A DNA stretch of 10,798 nucleotides from Actinomycetota bacterium. GTDB taxonomy: Bacteria > Actinomycetota > Actinomycetes > Actinomycetales > Angustibacteraceae. The stretch lies in assembly GCA_014377795.1 (NCBI GenBank), contig JACMOY010000161.1, positions 1 to 10,798 on the forward strand. The letters are read 5' to 3'. The notes beneath the pieces are model-generated. The model was given only the letters and a program-made list of their open reading frames with translations, was not told the DNA's origin and made no database searches. Below, in pieces: positions 1 to 7,328 of the stretch (within the stretch, counting starts at the first letter, position 1; each line of letters starts with the position of its first letter). The translations under genes and the position numbers were made by a program.

Positions 1-80
1 GAACCGCGCGGCCTTCTCGGCCGAGCTGGAGTCCAGGCAGCCACCGAGCCGCAGCGGGTTGTTGGCGACGACCCCGACCG
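1..80. repeat. 80-bp exact direct repeat, copy at window edge
   Basis: These 80 bases are identical to 466-545. The match breaks at base 81 (C versus T at 546). The left limit is unknown because the copy runs into the window edge. On the minus strand it encodes a second in-frame copy of the GVVANNPLRLGGCLDSSS segment, where AccD proteins normally have their C-terminal tail. Confidence 0.95.
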
Positions 81-1373
81 CGCGGCCCAGGCCCCCGGCC
101 AGCCCGTCGTGCTCGGCGGCGAGCTCGGCCCCGACCTGGGCCCGGGCGTCCTCGGCGACGTCGGCCAGCCGCCGACGGTGCAGGATCCGCACCGCCGCCA
201 CCGCGCCCATCACGGCCACCTGGGCGCCGGGCCACGCGAGCACGCGGGTGGCACCCAGCGAGCGTGCGTTCATCGCGATGTAGGCACCGCCGTAGGCCTT
301 GCGGGTGACCAGCGTGACGCGCGGGACGGTGGCCTCGGCGAACGCGTGCAGCAGCTTGGCCCCGCGGCGCACGACGCCGTCCCACTCCTGGCCGACGCCG
401 GGCAGGTAGCCCGGCACGTCGACCAGCACGATCAGGGGGACGCCGAACGCGTCGCACATCCGCACGAACCGCGCGGCCTTCTCGGCCGAGCTGGAGTCCA
501 GGCAGCCACCGAGCCGCAGCGGGTTGTTGGCGACGACCCCGACCGTGCGCCCGCCGAACCGCCCGAGCGTCGTGGTGATGTTCGGGGCCCACTTGGGGTG
601 CAGCTCGACCGTCGTGCTCGCCTCGTCCAGGACGCCGGCCACCAGCGGGTGGACGTCGTAGGCGCGCTTGCGGGACTCGGGCAGCAGACCCTCGAGCGGA
701 CGGTCGACGACGGCGCCGACGTCCAGCGTGCCCTGGGCGCCGAGCAGGTGGGTGAGCAGCCGGGCCCGCTGGTAGGCCTCGTCGGTCGTCTCGGTGACGA
801 CGTGGACGACGCCGGAGCGCCGGCCGTGCGGTTCGGGGCCACCGAGGCGCAGCGCGTCGACGTTCTCACCGGTCACCGACCGCACGACGTCCGGGCCGGT
901 GACGAACACCCGCCCGTCCGGGCCCAGGACCACGATGTCGGTCAGGGCCGGGCCGTACGCCGCGCCACCCGCGGCCGGGCCGATGACCACGGAGATCTGC
1001 GGGATGCGCCCCGAGGCGCGCGTCATGATCGCGAACACCTCGCCCACCGCGTGCAGCGAGACCACGCCCTCGCGCAGCCGTGCGCCGCCGGAGTGCCACA
1101 GCCCCACGACGGGGACGCCGTCGGCCAGGGCCCGGTGGTAGGCGGCGAGCACGACGAGGCAGCCGGCCTCGCCCATGGCGCCGCCCTGGATGGTGGCGTC
1201 GCTGGCGAAGGCGACCGCCGGGGTGCCGTCCACCGTGCCGACCGCCGCGAGCATGCCGCTGTCGTCGCGGGCGGTGATCAGCTCGACGCTGGCCTCGTCG
1301 AAGAACGTGCCGAGGCGCAGGGCGGGGTCGCGCGGGTCGACCTCGACGACCGCACCCTGGTCGGTGGTCGTGG

Positions 1374-1377
<4 letters not shown>
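1..1377 (-). CDS. accD: Acyl-CoA carboxylase carboxyltransferase (beta) subunit, 3' end outside window
   Basis: This is the carboxyltransferase subunit of an acetyl-/propionyl-CoA carboxylase. It moves the carboxyl group from biotin to an acyl-CoA, giving malonyl-CoA for the adjacent fatty-acid genes. 459 residues are readable without a stop. The N-terminal crotonase-like half shows SGGARLREG (about 96-104) and GPAAGGAAYGPALTD. The C-terminal half shows DVPGYLPGVGQEW and RKAYGGAYIAMN (about 359-370); the glycine-rich GGA and YGGA segments are the family's oxyanion-hole elements. The GTG start overlaps the fabF stop as GTGA and follows AGGAG by 6 nt. The end is abnormal. After GLGRAV (about 429-434) the family normally continues with an 'EIGVVDE'-type ending, but here residues 278-304 are repeated in frame. 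The natural C-terminus is therefore missing or rearranged. The assignment is firm; acetyl- versus propionyl-CoA preference cannot be told from the sequence. Confidence 0.93.
466..545. repeat. 80-bp exact direct repeat, internal accD copy
   Basis: This is the partner of 1-80. It lies where AccD family members are expected to have this sequence, between GRFGGRT and VRMCDAFGVPL, so it is the original copy. The offset to the other copy is 465 bp, exactly 155 codons, which keeps the frame. Confidence 0.95.
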
Positions 1378-2627
<1,250 letters not shown>

Positions 2628-2650
2628 GGGGACGCTCCTCGCGTGGTGTG

Positions 2651-2675
2651 CCCCCGGGGACGACGTCCCCCGGGG
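2651..2675 (-). other. Intergenic hairpin between acpP and fabF
   Basis: The arms CCCCCGGGGAC (2651-2661) and GTCCCCCGGGG (2665-2675) pair over about 10 bp with one bulged C and a 3-nt loop. No T-run follows on the minus strand, so a classical terminator is not shown. It could partly terminate transcription or stabilise the acpP 3' end, which would favour ACP over FabF. That role is inference; the base pairing is seen directly. Confidence 0.5.
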
Positions 2676-2690
2676 CCGGGTCAGCTGGGC

Positions 2691-2939
2691 TCAGCCCTGT
2701 GCCTGGTGGATGTACGAGACGGCGTCGCGCACGGTCGACAGGTTCTTGACGTCGTCGTCCGGGATGCGCACGCCGAACTTCTCCTCGGCGTTGACGACGA
2801 TGGTCATCATCGACAGCGAGTCGATGTCGAGGTCATCGGTGAAGTTCTTGTCCAGCTCGACCGAGTCGACCGGCAGGCCGGTCTCCTCGTTGACGATCTC
2901 GGCGAGACCGCTGAGGATCTCCTGCTCGCTGTGGGCCAT
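2691..2939 (-). CDS. acpP: Acyl carrier protein
   Basis: This small acidic protein carries acyl chains on a 4'-phosphopantetheine arm through every step of FAS-II. At 82 residues it has the usual ACP length. The attachment serine is Ser41 in the DIDSLSMM motif, followed by the acidic helix VVNAEEKFGVRIPDDD that ketosynthases and transacylases recognise. The ATG start has AAGGAG about 8 nt upstream. It lies 67 nt downstream of fabH and 63 nt upstream of fabF, and both gaps are larger than elsewhere in the operon. The one before fabF holds a G/C-rich hairpin. A holo-ACP synthase must be encoded elsewhere. Confidence 0.97.
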   Translation of the reverse strand: MAHSEQEILSGLAEIVNEETGLPVDSVELDKNFTDDLDIDSLSMMTIVVNAEEKFGVRIPDDDVKNLSTVRDAVSYIHQAQG

Positions 2940-3006
2940 GCGAGGTGCTCCTTCGGTTGGTGTGACGCCCGAGGTACCCGTCGGGTGCGGGGGACTGGTG
3001 GTGCGC

Positions 3007-4044
3007 CTAGGGCAACGTGACGACCTGGGCGGCGTACGAGAGCCCGGCGCCGAAGCCGATCAGCAGCGCGAGGCCGCCGTGCGGCGCGGCGCCCTCGCGC
3101 AGCATGCGCTCCATGGCCAGTGGCACCGAGGCGGCCGAGGTGTTGCCCATGTCGGCGACGTCGCGCGCGACCGGGACGTGGGCGGGCAGCTTGAGCGCCT
3201 TGATCATCGAGTCGATGATCCGCATGTTGGCCTGGTGGGGGATGAACGCCGAGAGGTCCTCGGCCTTGACGCCGGCGCGGTCCAGTGCCTCCTGAGCCAC
3301 CGGCGCCATCTTCCACACCGCCCAGCGGAACACCGCCTGGCCCTTCATGACGATCGCCGGCCAGAGCACCTCGGGGGCGTCGGCGGGGCGGTCCGGTCGC
3401 ATGTCCAGCCAGCTGTCGCGCTGGCGGATGGTGTCCCACTGCTCACCGTCCGAGCCCCACACCGTCGGACCGATCGCGGGCACGTCCGAGGGGCTGACCA
3501 CGACCGCGCCGGCGCCGTCGCCGAAGATGAAGGCGCTGCCGCGGTCGTCCAGGTCGGTGAAGTCCGACAGCTTCTCGACCCCGACGACGAGCACGTGCTC
3601 GGCGCTGCCGCCGCGCACCATGTCGTGCGCCAGCGAGACGCCGTGGCAGAAGCCGGCGCAGGCGACCGAGATGTCGAACGCCGCCGCCGGGGTCGCGCCG
3701 AGGCGGTAGGCGAGCAGCGCCGCGGCAGCCGGCGTCTGGAAGGGGTGGGTGACCGTGGCGACGATGACGGCGCCGATCTGGTCGGCCCGCAGCCCGGCGT
3801 GCTCCAGGGCCTGACGCGAGGCGGCCTCGGCCATGTCGACGACGCTCTCGTCCGGTGCGGCGCGACGTCGGGTGACGATCCCCGAGCGCCCCTGGATCCA
3901 CTCGTCCGAGGACTCGATCGCGTCGACCAGCTCGTGGTTGGTCACCACCCGGGCGGGGCGGTAGGCCCCGATGCCGCTGAGGCGGGCGTAGGCCGCCCCC
4001 TGCGGGGTGAGGATGGTGCGCTGCGGCTCGGTGGTGGTGGTCAT
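3007..4044 (-). CDS. fabH: Beta-ketoacyl-ACP synthase III
   Basis: FabH starts fatty-acid synthesis by condensing an acyl-CoA primer with malonyl-ACP. The 345-residue protein has the Cys-His-Asn triad of the family: Cys129 in SVACAGFCHG, His270 in IPHQANMRI and Asn301 in GNTSAASVPL. It also has the N-terminal DEWIQGRSGIVTRR signature (47-60) and the glycine-rich FGAGLSYAAQ end. The frame stays open about 25 codons upstream, but the ATG at 4044 is chosen because it overlaps the fabD stop (ATGA), has GAGGAG 8 nt upstream and gives the expected length. The family can prefer acetyl-CoA or branched primers. The sequence alone does not settle which, although branched primers are common in actinobacteria. 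Confidence 0.95.
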   Translation of the reverse strand: MTTTTEPQRTILTPQGAAYARLSGIGAYRPARVVTNHELVDAIESSDEWIQGRSGIVTRRRAAPDESVVDMAEAASRQALEHAGLRADQIGAVIVATVTHPFQTPAAAALLAYRLGATPAAAFDISVACAGFCHGVSLAHDMVRGGSAEHVLVVGVEKLSDFTDLDDRGSAFIFGDGAGAVVVSPSDVPAIGPTVWGSDGEQWDTIRQRDSWLDMRPDRPADAPEVLWPAIVMKGQAVFRWAVWKMAPVAQEALDRAGVKAEDLSAFIPHQANMRIIDSMIKALKLPAHVPVARDVADMGNTSAASVPLAMERMLREGAAPHGGLALLIGFGAGLSYAAQVVTLP

Positions 4045-5225
4045 GCTCGCGACTCCTCGGGGTGCAGACGCACGATCGGCTGGCCGGGGGCCACGGGGTC
4101 GCCGTCCTCGACCAACCACTCGACGACGCGGCCACCGTGCGGCGCCACGACGTCGTAGCGCTCGCGCAGGGTGGCGACGGTGGCGACGGTGTCGCCGCGC
4201 GTGACGGTGGCGCCGACGTCCAGGGTGGTGACGGCGACGGTTCCCTTGGCGGGAGCGACGACCAGCCGCCAGGTGGGGTTCTGCGACAGGCCGCTCTCGC
4301 GGGCGTGCCGGGCGACCATGTCGCGGGCGGCGTCCAGGTCCTCAGGGGTCTTCAGGGCCAGCGCCTCGACGTCGGGCAGGGCGCGCTTGACCAGACCGGT
4401 GAGGGTGCCGGCCGGGGGGATCTCGATGACGCCCGTGACGCCGAGGTCGCGCATGGCGTCCATGCACAGGTCCCAGCGCACCGGGTTGCTGACCTGGTTG
4501 ACCAGCCGCCGCAGGACGTCGCGGCCGTCGTGCACCACGGTTCCGTCGGCGTTGGACAGCAGCCGGGTGCGTGGGTCGTGGGTGGTCATGGCCCGGGCGA
4601 ACCCGTCCAGGACGGACCCGGCCGGTGCCATGTGCTGGGTGTGGAAGGCGCCGGCCACCTGCAGCGGGATCAGCCTGGCCCTGGCGGGTGGGTCGTCCTT
4701 CAGCGCCGCGAGCTGCTCGAGGGTGCCCGCCGCCACCACCTGGTCGGCGCTGTTGACGTTGGCGGCGGTCAACCCGTGCCGTGCCAGCGCCGCGCTGACA
4801 TCGTCGGCGTCGCCACCGACGACGGCGGTCATGCCGGTCGGGGTCACCGCGCTCGCGGCGGCCATGGCGCGACCGCGCTCGCGGACGAACACCATGGCCT
4901 GCTCGGCGCTCAGGACGCCGGCACCGGCCGCGGCGGTGGTCTCACCGACGCTGTGCCCGGCTCCGGCCGCGACCTGGTTGAAGGCGTCGGAGGGGTGCGG
5001 GAACACCGCGAGCAGCGCGACCAGCCCGCTCGCGACGATCAGCGGCTGGGCCACGGCGGTGTCGCGGATCGTCTCGGCGTCGGACTCGGTGCCGTGGCTG
5101 ACCAGGTCGATGTCGGCGACGGCCGACAACCACCGCAGCCGGGCCTCGAAGCCGGGCACCTCGAGCCAGGGGCGTAGGAAGCCGGGCGTCTGGGCGCCCT
5201 GACCCGGGCAGGCGATGACGAGCAC
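4041..5225 (-). CDS. fabD: Malonyl-CoA:ACP transacylase with C-terminal biotinyl/lipoyl-like domain
   Basis: FabD transfers malonyl from CoA to AcpP, committing it to FAS-II. Residues about 1-300 are the acyltransferase: CPGQGAQ near the N-terminus, Ser92 in GHSVGE, Arg117 in RERGRAM and the catalytic His195 in GAFHTQHM. Typical FabD ends near 300-315 residues; this one has 394. Residues about 322-392 read as a biotinyl/lipoyl hammerhead: APAKGTV, then GATVTRGDTVATV, then VVAPHGGRVVEWLVEDGD and PVAPGQPIVRL. In the hairpin where BCCP has (M)KM, the aligned residue is Arg354 (4164-4166), so biotin or lipoate attachment is not expected. The GTG at 5225 is preferred over the GTG at 5246 because protein starts of the MLVIACPGQG type are usual and AGAGG lies 8 nt upstream; the longer form would add 7 residues. 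The stop overlaps fabH. FabD identity is firm; the domain call rests on motif pattern. Confidence 0.92.
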   Translation of the reverse strand: MLVIACPGQGAQTPGFLRPWLEVPGFEARLRWLSAVADIDLVSHGTESDAETIRDTAVAQPLIVASGLVALLAVFPHPSDAFNQVAAGAGHSVGETTAAAGAGVLSAEQAMVFVRERGRAMAAASAVTPTGMTAVVGGDADDVSAALARHGLTAANVNSADQVVAAGTLEQLAALKDDPPARARLIPLQVAGAFHTQHMAPAGSVLDGFARAMTTHDPRTRLLSNADGTVVHDGRDVLRRLVNQVSNPVRWDLCMDAMRDLGVTGVIEIPPAGTLTGLVKRALPDVEALALKTPEDLDAARDMVARHARESGLSQNPTWRLVVAPAKGTVAVTTLDVGATVTRGDTVATVATLRERYDVVAPHGGRVVEWLVEDGDPVAPGQPIVRLHPEESRA

Positions 5226-5289
5226 CTCCCCACCCTCTCCGGTCACGAGGGCCGGACCTGATGTCGACCGTGACCAAGGATGTGACGCG

Positions 5290-5312
5290 ATGTTGGAGGT
5301 TTCCTACAACAT
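5290..5312. promoter_or_regulatory. 23-bp imperfect palindrome upstream of fabD, candidate operator
   Basis: The arms ATGTTGGAGG (5290-5299) and CCTACAACAT (5303-5312) are inverted repeats matching at 9 of 10 positions around a TTT centre. The site overlaps the fasR stop codon, and its centre is about 76 nt upstream of the fabD start. That is a natural position for a regulator of the fabD-fabH-acpP-fabF-accD unit. FasR, encoded immediately upstream, is the obvious candidate ligand, but that is inference. I saw no convincing -35/-10 pair in the rest of this 78-nt gap. Confidence 0.55.
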
Positions 5313-6524
5313 GGTGGTGGCGACGGGGGGTTCGGCGACGGGCCGCGGGGGCCCGCGACGCGGCACGTCGGCCAGCCGGCCGAGGGCCAGGGCGATGCGG
5401 ACGACGTCGGCGTCGCGCGGGTGCGTGACGTCGTACCCGCACACGTCGATGGCCCGCCGCAACCGGTACCGCACCGTGTTGGGGTGGACGAAGAGCACCC
5501 GTGCCGAGGCCTCGAGCGAGCCACCGGTCTCGAGGTAGGTCGTGACCGTGTCGAGCAGGGCGCCGCCGGCGCTCACGAGCGGGTGGTGCACCCGGTCGAC
5601 GAGCGCGCGGCGCGCCTGGCCGTCGCCGGTGAGCACGCGCTCGGGCAGCAGGTCGTCGGCCAGCACCGGCCGGGGCGCCTCCGGCCACCCCCGCGCCGCG
5701 ACGAGCCCGGACATCGCCGCGCGCGCCGAGCGCCCCGCAGCGAACAGGTGCGGAACCGAGGGGCCCACCACGATCGGCCCGGGGGCGAAGCACACGGTCA
5801 GCTCGGACGCCGTCTGCAGCGGGCGGGCCACCCCGCCGAGCACCGTGATCAGGCGCCCGCCCTGGACGGCGCCCAGGGCGTCCACCCCGAGCCGTTTCGC
5901 GTGCCGCCGCAGCACCTCCAGCGACTCACCGGTCGAGGTTGCCCGGGCGTGACCGGCCACGACCACGACGCCGGTGACGGCGTCCCAGCCCAGAGCGGCA
6001 GCGCGGGACTGCAGGGCGTCGTCGGCCTCACCGCGCAGCACCGCGTCGACGACCAGCGACTCCAACCGTGCGTCCCAGGCCCCGCGCGCCTCGGCGGCCT
6101 GCGCGTAGACCTCGGCGGCGGCGAAGGCGATCTCCCTCGAGTAGCGCAGCACGGCCTCGCGCAGGGCCTGCTCCTCGCCCGGCGCCGCCATCTGGTCGAC
6201 CTGGTCCTCGACCACTCCGACGACGGTGCGCACCAGATCCAGGGTCTGGCGCAGGGTCACCGACCGGGTGAGCTCGCGCGGGGCCGTGCCGAAGACGTCC
6301 GCCGTCACGGCGAGCGACGCGTCCGGGCGCCGGAACCAGCCCAGGAAGGCGGCGATGCCCGCCTGGGCGACCAGCCCGACCCACGACCGGTCCTCGGCGC
6401 TCAGCGCGCGGTACCAGGGGTGGTTCTCCTCCATCTGGGCCGACGCGGCGCGCGCCAGGGCGGGCATGCCCTGCTCGAAGCGCCGCCGGGTGGCGTCGGT
6501 GACGGGCAGGGTGCGGGTGGCCAC
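5304..6524 (-). CDS. fasR: PucR-family transcriptional regulator of fatty-acid synthesis
   Basis: This is a 406-residue regulator of the PucR/CdaR type. Its position directly upstream of fabD matches Streptomyces coelicolor FasR, a known activator of the fabDHPF operon. Residues about 1-160 are helical. About 165-285 look like the diverged GGDEF-like middle domain of this family, without a recognisable catalytic motif. About 326-382 form the C-terminal PucR-type helix-turn-helix (LEASARVLFVHPNTVRYRLR, then DVVRIALALGRL). A proline-rich tail ends the protein. The GTG at 6524 has no Shine-Dalgarno sequence, but TACGCT lies exactly 6 nt upstream, which suggests a leaderless mRNA. An internal ATG at codon 20 is an alternative start. 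The gene ends 78 nt before fabD, so read-through into the fab genes is possible. Its ligand is unknown. Confidence 0.88.
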   Translation of the reverse strand: MATRTLPVTDATRRRFEQGMPALARAASAQMEENHPWYRALSAEDRSWVGLVAQAGIAAFLGWFRRPDASLAVTADVFGTAPRELTRSVTLRQTLDLVRTVVGVVEDQVDQMAAPGEEQALREAVLRYSREIAFAAAEVYAQAAEARGAWDARLESLVVDAVLRGEADDALQSRAAALGWDAVTGVVVVAGHARATSTGESLEVLRRHAKRLGVDALGAVQGGRLITVLGGVARPLQTASELTVCFAPGPIVVGPSVPHLFAAGRSARAAMSGLVAARGWPEAPRPVLADDLLPERVLTGDGQARRALVDRVHHPLVSAGGALLDTVTTYLETGGSLEASARVLFVHPNTVRYRLRRAIDVCGYDVTHPRDADVVRIALALGRLADVPRRGPPRPVAEPPVATTML

Positions 6525-6530
6525 GGGGCC

Positions 6531-6536
6531 AGCGTA
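6531..6536 (-). promoter_or_regulatory. Candidate -10 element of a leaderless fasR transcript
   Basis: TACGCT fits the actinobacterial TANNNT -10 pattern and is followed by 6 nt and then the GTG start of fasR, so transcription would begin at the start codon itself. No good -35 hexamer is visible 16-19 nt upstream. The lack of any Shine-Dalgarno sequence before this GTG is consistent with the reading. Confidence 0.4.
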
Positions 6537-6608
6537 GGGCGGCCGGTCTCGAACCTGCCGGGACGCCCTGGCTGGGTTATGGTCAAGGGGCGGGCCGACT
6601 CCGTGGCA

Positions 6609-6632
6609 GCTGGGTGGCAGCTGCCGCCCAGC
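6609..6632. promoter_or_regulatory. 24-bp near-perfect palindrome between fasR and the divergent gene
   Basis: The arms GCTGGGTGGCAG (6609-6620) and CTGCCGCCCAGC (6621-6632) are inverted repeats with one mismatch and no spacer, centred on CAGCTG. It lies 29 nt before the ATG at 6662 and about 85 nt from the fasR start. A loopless palindrome in a divergent intergenic region suggests a dimeric DNA-binding protein site. A weak -10-like TATGGT at 6578-6583 would place it in the leader of the rightward gene. Which regulator binds is unknown. Confidence 0.4.
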
Positions 6633-6661
6633 CGACCCCTACGGTCCGCAAGGAGGCACCG

Positions 6662-7303
6662 ATGGGACTTCTCCAACGCATCCAGAACACCTTCCGGACC
6701 CGCGTGGCGCACGTCGCCCCCGCGCCGCTGCGGCGGCGCACCGCTCAGCACGTCTCGGCCCAGAGCGACGAGGGCAAGCTGCGGGCCCGCCTGATGGTCG
6801 ACCCCAACGACCACGTGGCCTTCGCCGAGCTCGCCGAGATCGTGCGGGCGCACGCCGCGCTCGGGCACGAGGACGAGAGCCGCCCGCGGGCGGTCGCCGA
6901 CGCCGAGTGGGCGCTGGCCGAAGAGCTCGCCCAGAGCGCGCGCGCCTGGTACCCCCTGATCGAGCTGGCCCGGCTGTCGGTCCGCGAGGACCTCGACGGC
7001 GCCCAGCGCCGGCTGGGGATCGCCGTCGAGCGCGACCCCAGCGGCCGGGCCCTGGCCGAGGCGCTGGCCATGCTGCGCCGCGCGGGCATGCTCGACGCCG
7101 CCCTGTCGCTCGGTGTCGGGCACTGGCGACCGCGTGAGCACGTGCCCGAGGCGGGCCGCGAGCTGGTGCAGATCGCCGTCCAGGCCGGTCGGATCGGCGA
7201 GGCCAAGCGGCACCTGGCGGCCCTGGAGGCGCACCCTGACCAGGGTGCGGTGGGCGACCTGCGGATCGACCTGGACGCGATGATCCTCAGCCACGACCAC
7301 TGA
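6662..7303 (+). CDS. Uncharacterised TPR-like helical protein
   Basis: I do not recognise a named family. The 213-residue protein is predicted soluble, with no signal peptide or membrane segment visible. It is rich in Ala, Leu, Arg and Glu. After a basic N-terminus (about 1-45, with several Arg) it has successive helix-pair segments that resemble tetratricopeptide repeats: AFAELAEIVRAH (53-64), ADAEWALAEELAQSARAW (79-96), YPLIELARLSVREDLDGAQR (97-116), ALAEALAMLRRAGMLDAALS (130-149) and ELVQIAVQAGRIGEAKRHLA (167-186). TPR proteins usually act as scaffolds, but no partner can be named. The ATG at 6662 has AGGAGG 5 nt upstream; the frame is open further left but without a better start. It is divergent from fasR and convergent with aceE, whose stop is 25 nt away. 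It appears to be a single-gene unit. Confidence 0.8.
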   Translation: MGLLQRIQNTFRTRVAHVAPAPLRRRTAQHVSAQSDEGKLRARLMVDPNDHVAFAELAEIVRAHAALGHEDESRPRAVADAEWALAEELAQSARAWYPLIELARLSVREDLDGAQRRLGIAVERDPSGRALAEALAMLRRAGMLDAALSLGVGHWRPREHVPEAGRELVQIAVQAGRIGEAKRHLAALEAHPDQGAVGDLRIDLDAMILSHDH

Positions 7304-7328
7304 CTCGCCGAAAGCCGAGGGTCACCGC

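Noticed and set aside
2968..2985. Inverted repeat CCCGA/TCGGG with an 8-nt loop between fabH and acpP
   Set aside because: Only 5 contiguous pairs; easily found by chance in GC-rich DNA, so not called as a terminator or operator.
5241..5275. GGTCAC and GTGACC inverted arms flanking the alternative fabD GTG
   Set aside because: The arms are 6 bp and 23 nt apart, and one overlaps a candidate start codon. Too weak next to the 5290-5312 palindrome.
5278..5287. GGATGTGACG shared with the aceE upstream region (10123-10132, opposite strand)
   Set aside because: A single 10-mer match in opposite orientation to the genes; compatible with chance, no further copies noticed.
6614..6661. Upstream GTG extension of the TPR-like gene by 16 codons
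   Set aside because: The extension runs through the palindrome and the AGGAGG ribosome binding site of the ATG at 6662, so it is leader, not coding.
7304..7328. Possible bidirectional terminator between the TPR-like gene and aceE
   Set aside because: The 25-nt gap has no stem longer than about 4 pairs, so no terminator is called.
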